Assembly (NCBI GenBank): GCA_031263875.1
Contig: JAISEX010000180.1
Location: forward strand, 1 to 5,741
Direction of reading: 5' to 3'
From: Eubacteriales Family XIII. Incertae Sedis bacterium
GTDB taxonomy: Bacteria; Bacillota; Clostridia; Peptostreptococcales; Anaerovoracaceae
DNA: 5,741 nucleotides
Part shown: positions 4,739 through 5,741 of the stretch, one piece after another
Numbering within the stretch: the stretch's first letter is position 1
Layout of the letters: every line of letters begins with the position of its first letter
Made by a program: the position numbers and the translations under genes
Notes under the pieces: generated by a model
Databases searched by the model: none
The model's input: the letters and a program-made list of their open reading frames with translations, nothing else
What the model was told of the DNA's origin: nothing

Positions 4739-5741
4739 ATGTATAAATTCAGGCCGTATACGCAACGTATTTGGGATCTGCGCCAGGAGATTCGCGACAG
4801 GGCGCTGTATTATGAATCGCAGCGGGCAGTCATTTTAACGGAAAGTTACCGGAAGAACCAAAACATGATACCACTGATAAAGCGGGCTTTGGGCGTAAAG
4901 GATATATGCGCGCAGATAGATATTTACGTAGGCGACACCGAATTGATCGTCGGGTCGAAGGGCGGCCATCAGTTTAGCTGCTGCCCGTATCCCGAATGGA
5001 TCAACGATGACTGGATCGTCGAATTCATCGAGAACGGCGTATGGAAGATCGGCGAGGACGGACATTATCACAATCCTCCCGGCGAGGAAGTCATGCAGGT
5101 GATGCCGGTAGAGGATTACGAGGCGATCAAATCCGTGCGGCCCTATTGGGACACGTGGCGCCTCGGCGCGGCCGCCGACGCATGGAAGCCTGCCGAATAT
5201 TACGAACTCGCCCGCCTCAATGTGTCAAGCTACACCGAAGGCGGCATCGGGCTCGGCAATCTGCCCGCCGGCCACCTTATCTGCGGTTACGAGAAGATAA
5301 TCAACACGGGATACGCGGCCATTCGCAAGGAGGCGCAGGACTTTATCGATTCGCATTACGGCAATCAGATGGGCGATGACGTGAATAAGTGCATGTTCTA
5401 TCATTCCGTCGTGATCACCTGCGATGCTGCGACCGGCCTTGTCAAGCGTTACGCGCAGGCATGCCGCGACAAATCCGCGGCGCTGCCGGAGGTTGGCATG
5501 ATGAAAGAGGGGCTCAGTTACGAAGGCCGGAAAGCGGAGCTTTTGCGGATGGCTGACGGGCTTGAATGGATAGCGGAGAACCCCGCGCGGAATTTCTGGG
5601 AAGCGGTGCAGCTCACCATGATGTATCAGATCCTCATTCACGCGGATTCGCTCTTGCCCGGCCCCGCGTTCGGGCGCTTTGATTATTATACGTGGCCCTT
5701 CCTGAAAAAAGACCTCGAATCCGGCGCGCTGACGGAAGACG
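4739..5741 (+). CDS. Second glycyl radical enzyme, N-terminal part (truncated by window end)
   Basis: The frame is open from the ATG to the last base of the window, 334 codons and one extra base with no stop. The protein begins MYKFRPYTQRIWDLRQEIRD and lines up by eye with the first GRE. Shared landmarks are the RxxxLTExYRKN helix, DTELIVGSKG, GHL (178-180), ENPARNFWEAVQ and GRFDYYTWPF (from 312). It is therefore the N-terminal portion of a PFL-like domain.

Similarity to the first GRE is partial, so this is a divergent paralogue and not a recent duplicate. Where the first GRE and many others read SxGRxDQY, this one has PAFGRFDYY, lacking the Ser and Gln. The radical cysteine and the glycyl radical loop would be encoded beyond 5741, so catalytic competence and substrate class cannot be judged. 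It is probably activated by the same radical SAM enzyme, as no second activase is visible. Confidence 0.88.
   Translation, partial: MYKFRPYTQRIWDLRQEIRDRALYYESQRAVILTESYRKNQNMIPLIKRALGVKDICAQIDIYVGDTELIVGSKGGHQFSCCPYPEWINDDWIVEFIENGVWKIGEDGHYHNPPGEEVMQVMPVEDYEAIKSVRPYWDTWRLGAAADAWKPAEYYELARLNVSSYTEGGIGLGNLPAGHLICGYEKIINTGYAAIRKEAQDFIDSHYGNQMGDDVNKCMFYHSVVITCDAATGLVKRYAQACRDKSAALPEVGMMKEGLSYEGRKAELLRMADGLEWIAENPARNFWEAVQLTMMYQILIHADSLLPGPAFGRFDYYTWPFLKKDLESGALTED

Noticed and set aside
4560..4838. 92-residue + strand open frame in the spacer between the GREs
   Set aside because: It overlaps the start of the second GRE in another frame and crosses AT-rich spacer. The second GRE has a better ribosome binding site and a family-like N terminus.

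Overview
The window carries the start of a glycyl radical enzyme (GRE) locus, which points to a strict or facultative anaerobe. Strong AGGAGG-type ribosome binding sites, moderately high GC in the genes and AT-rich spacers would fit an anaerobic Bacillota (Clostridia-like) genome. That placement is an inference; no marker gene is present. All supported genes are on the + strand.

Layout. Positions 1-568 hold no convincing gene but are rich in repeats: two copies of a GC-rich element, a 33-nt perfect direct repeat and a long imperfect hairpin. A good sigma70-type promoter (569-597) then leads into a GRE-activating radical SAM enzyme (707-1675, or from 635 if an upstream ATG is used). A 430-nt spacer (1676-2105) follows. 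It contains an inverted copy of the same GC-rich element, a 14-bp inverted repeat around a small segment with a TATAAT box, an AT-rich stretch and a GC hairpin just before a very strong ribosome binding site. Next is a complete 813-residue GRE (2106-4547) with the radical cysteine in a GCVEP motif (C440, E442) and the glycyl radical loop RVAGFSAYF (G789). After a 191-nt AT-rich spacer a second, divergent GRE begins (4739) and runs off the end of the window after 334 codons.

How the parts work together. The activase would use S-adenosylmethionine and its [4Fe-4S] clusters to abstract hydrogen from the glycine near the C terminus of its partner GRE. The glycyl radical then moves to the active-site cysteine to start catalysis. 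One activase followed by two non-identical GREs is the most notable feature. The first GRE has the Cys-x-Glu arrangement of the dehydratase/decarboxylase/C-N and C-S lyase types rather than the Cys-Cys of pyruvate formate-lyase. Its residues after GCVEP do not match any characterised subfamily I can recall, so its substrate is left open. The catalytic half of the second GRE is outside the window, so I cannot say whether it is active.
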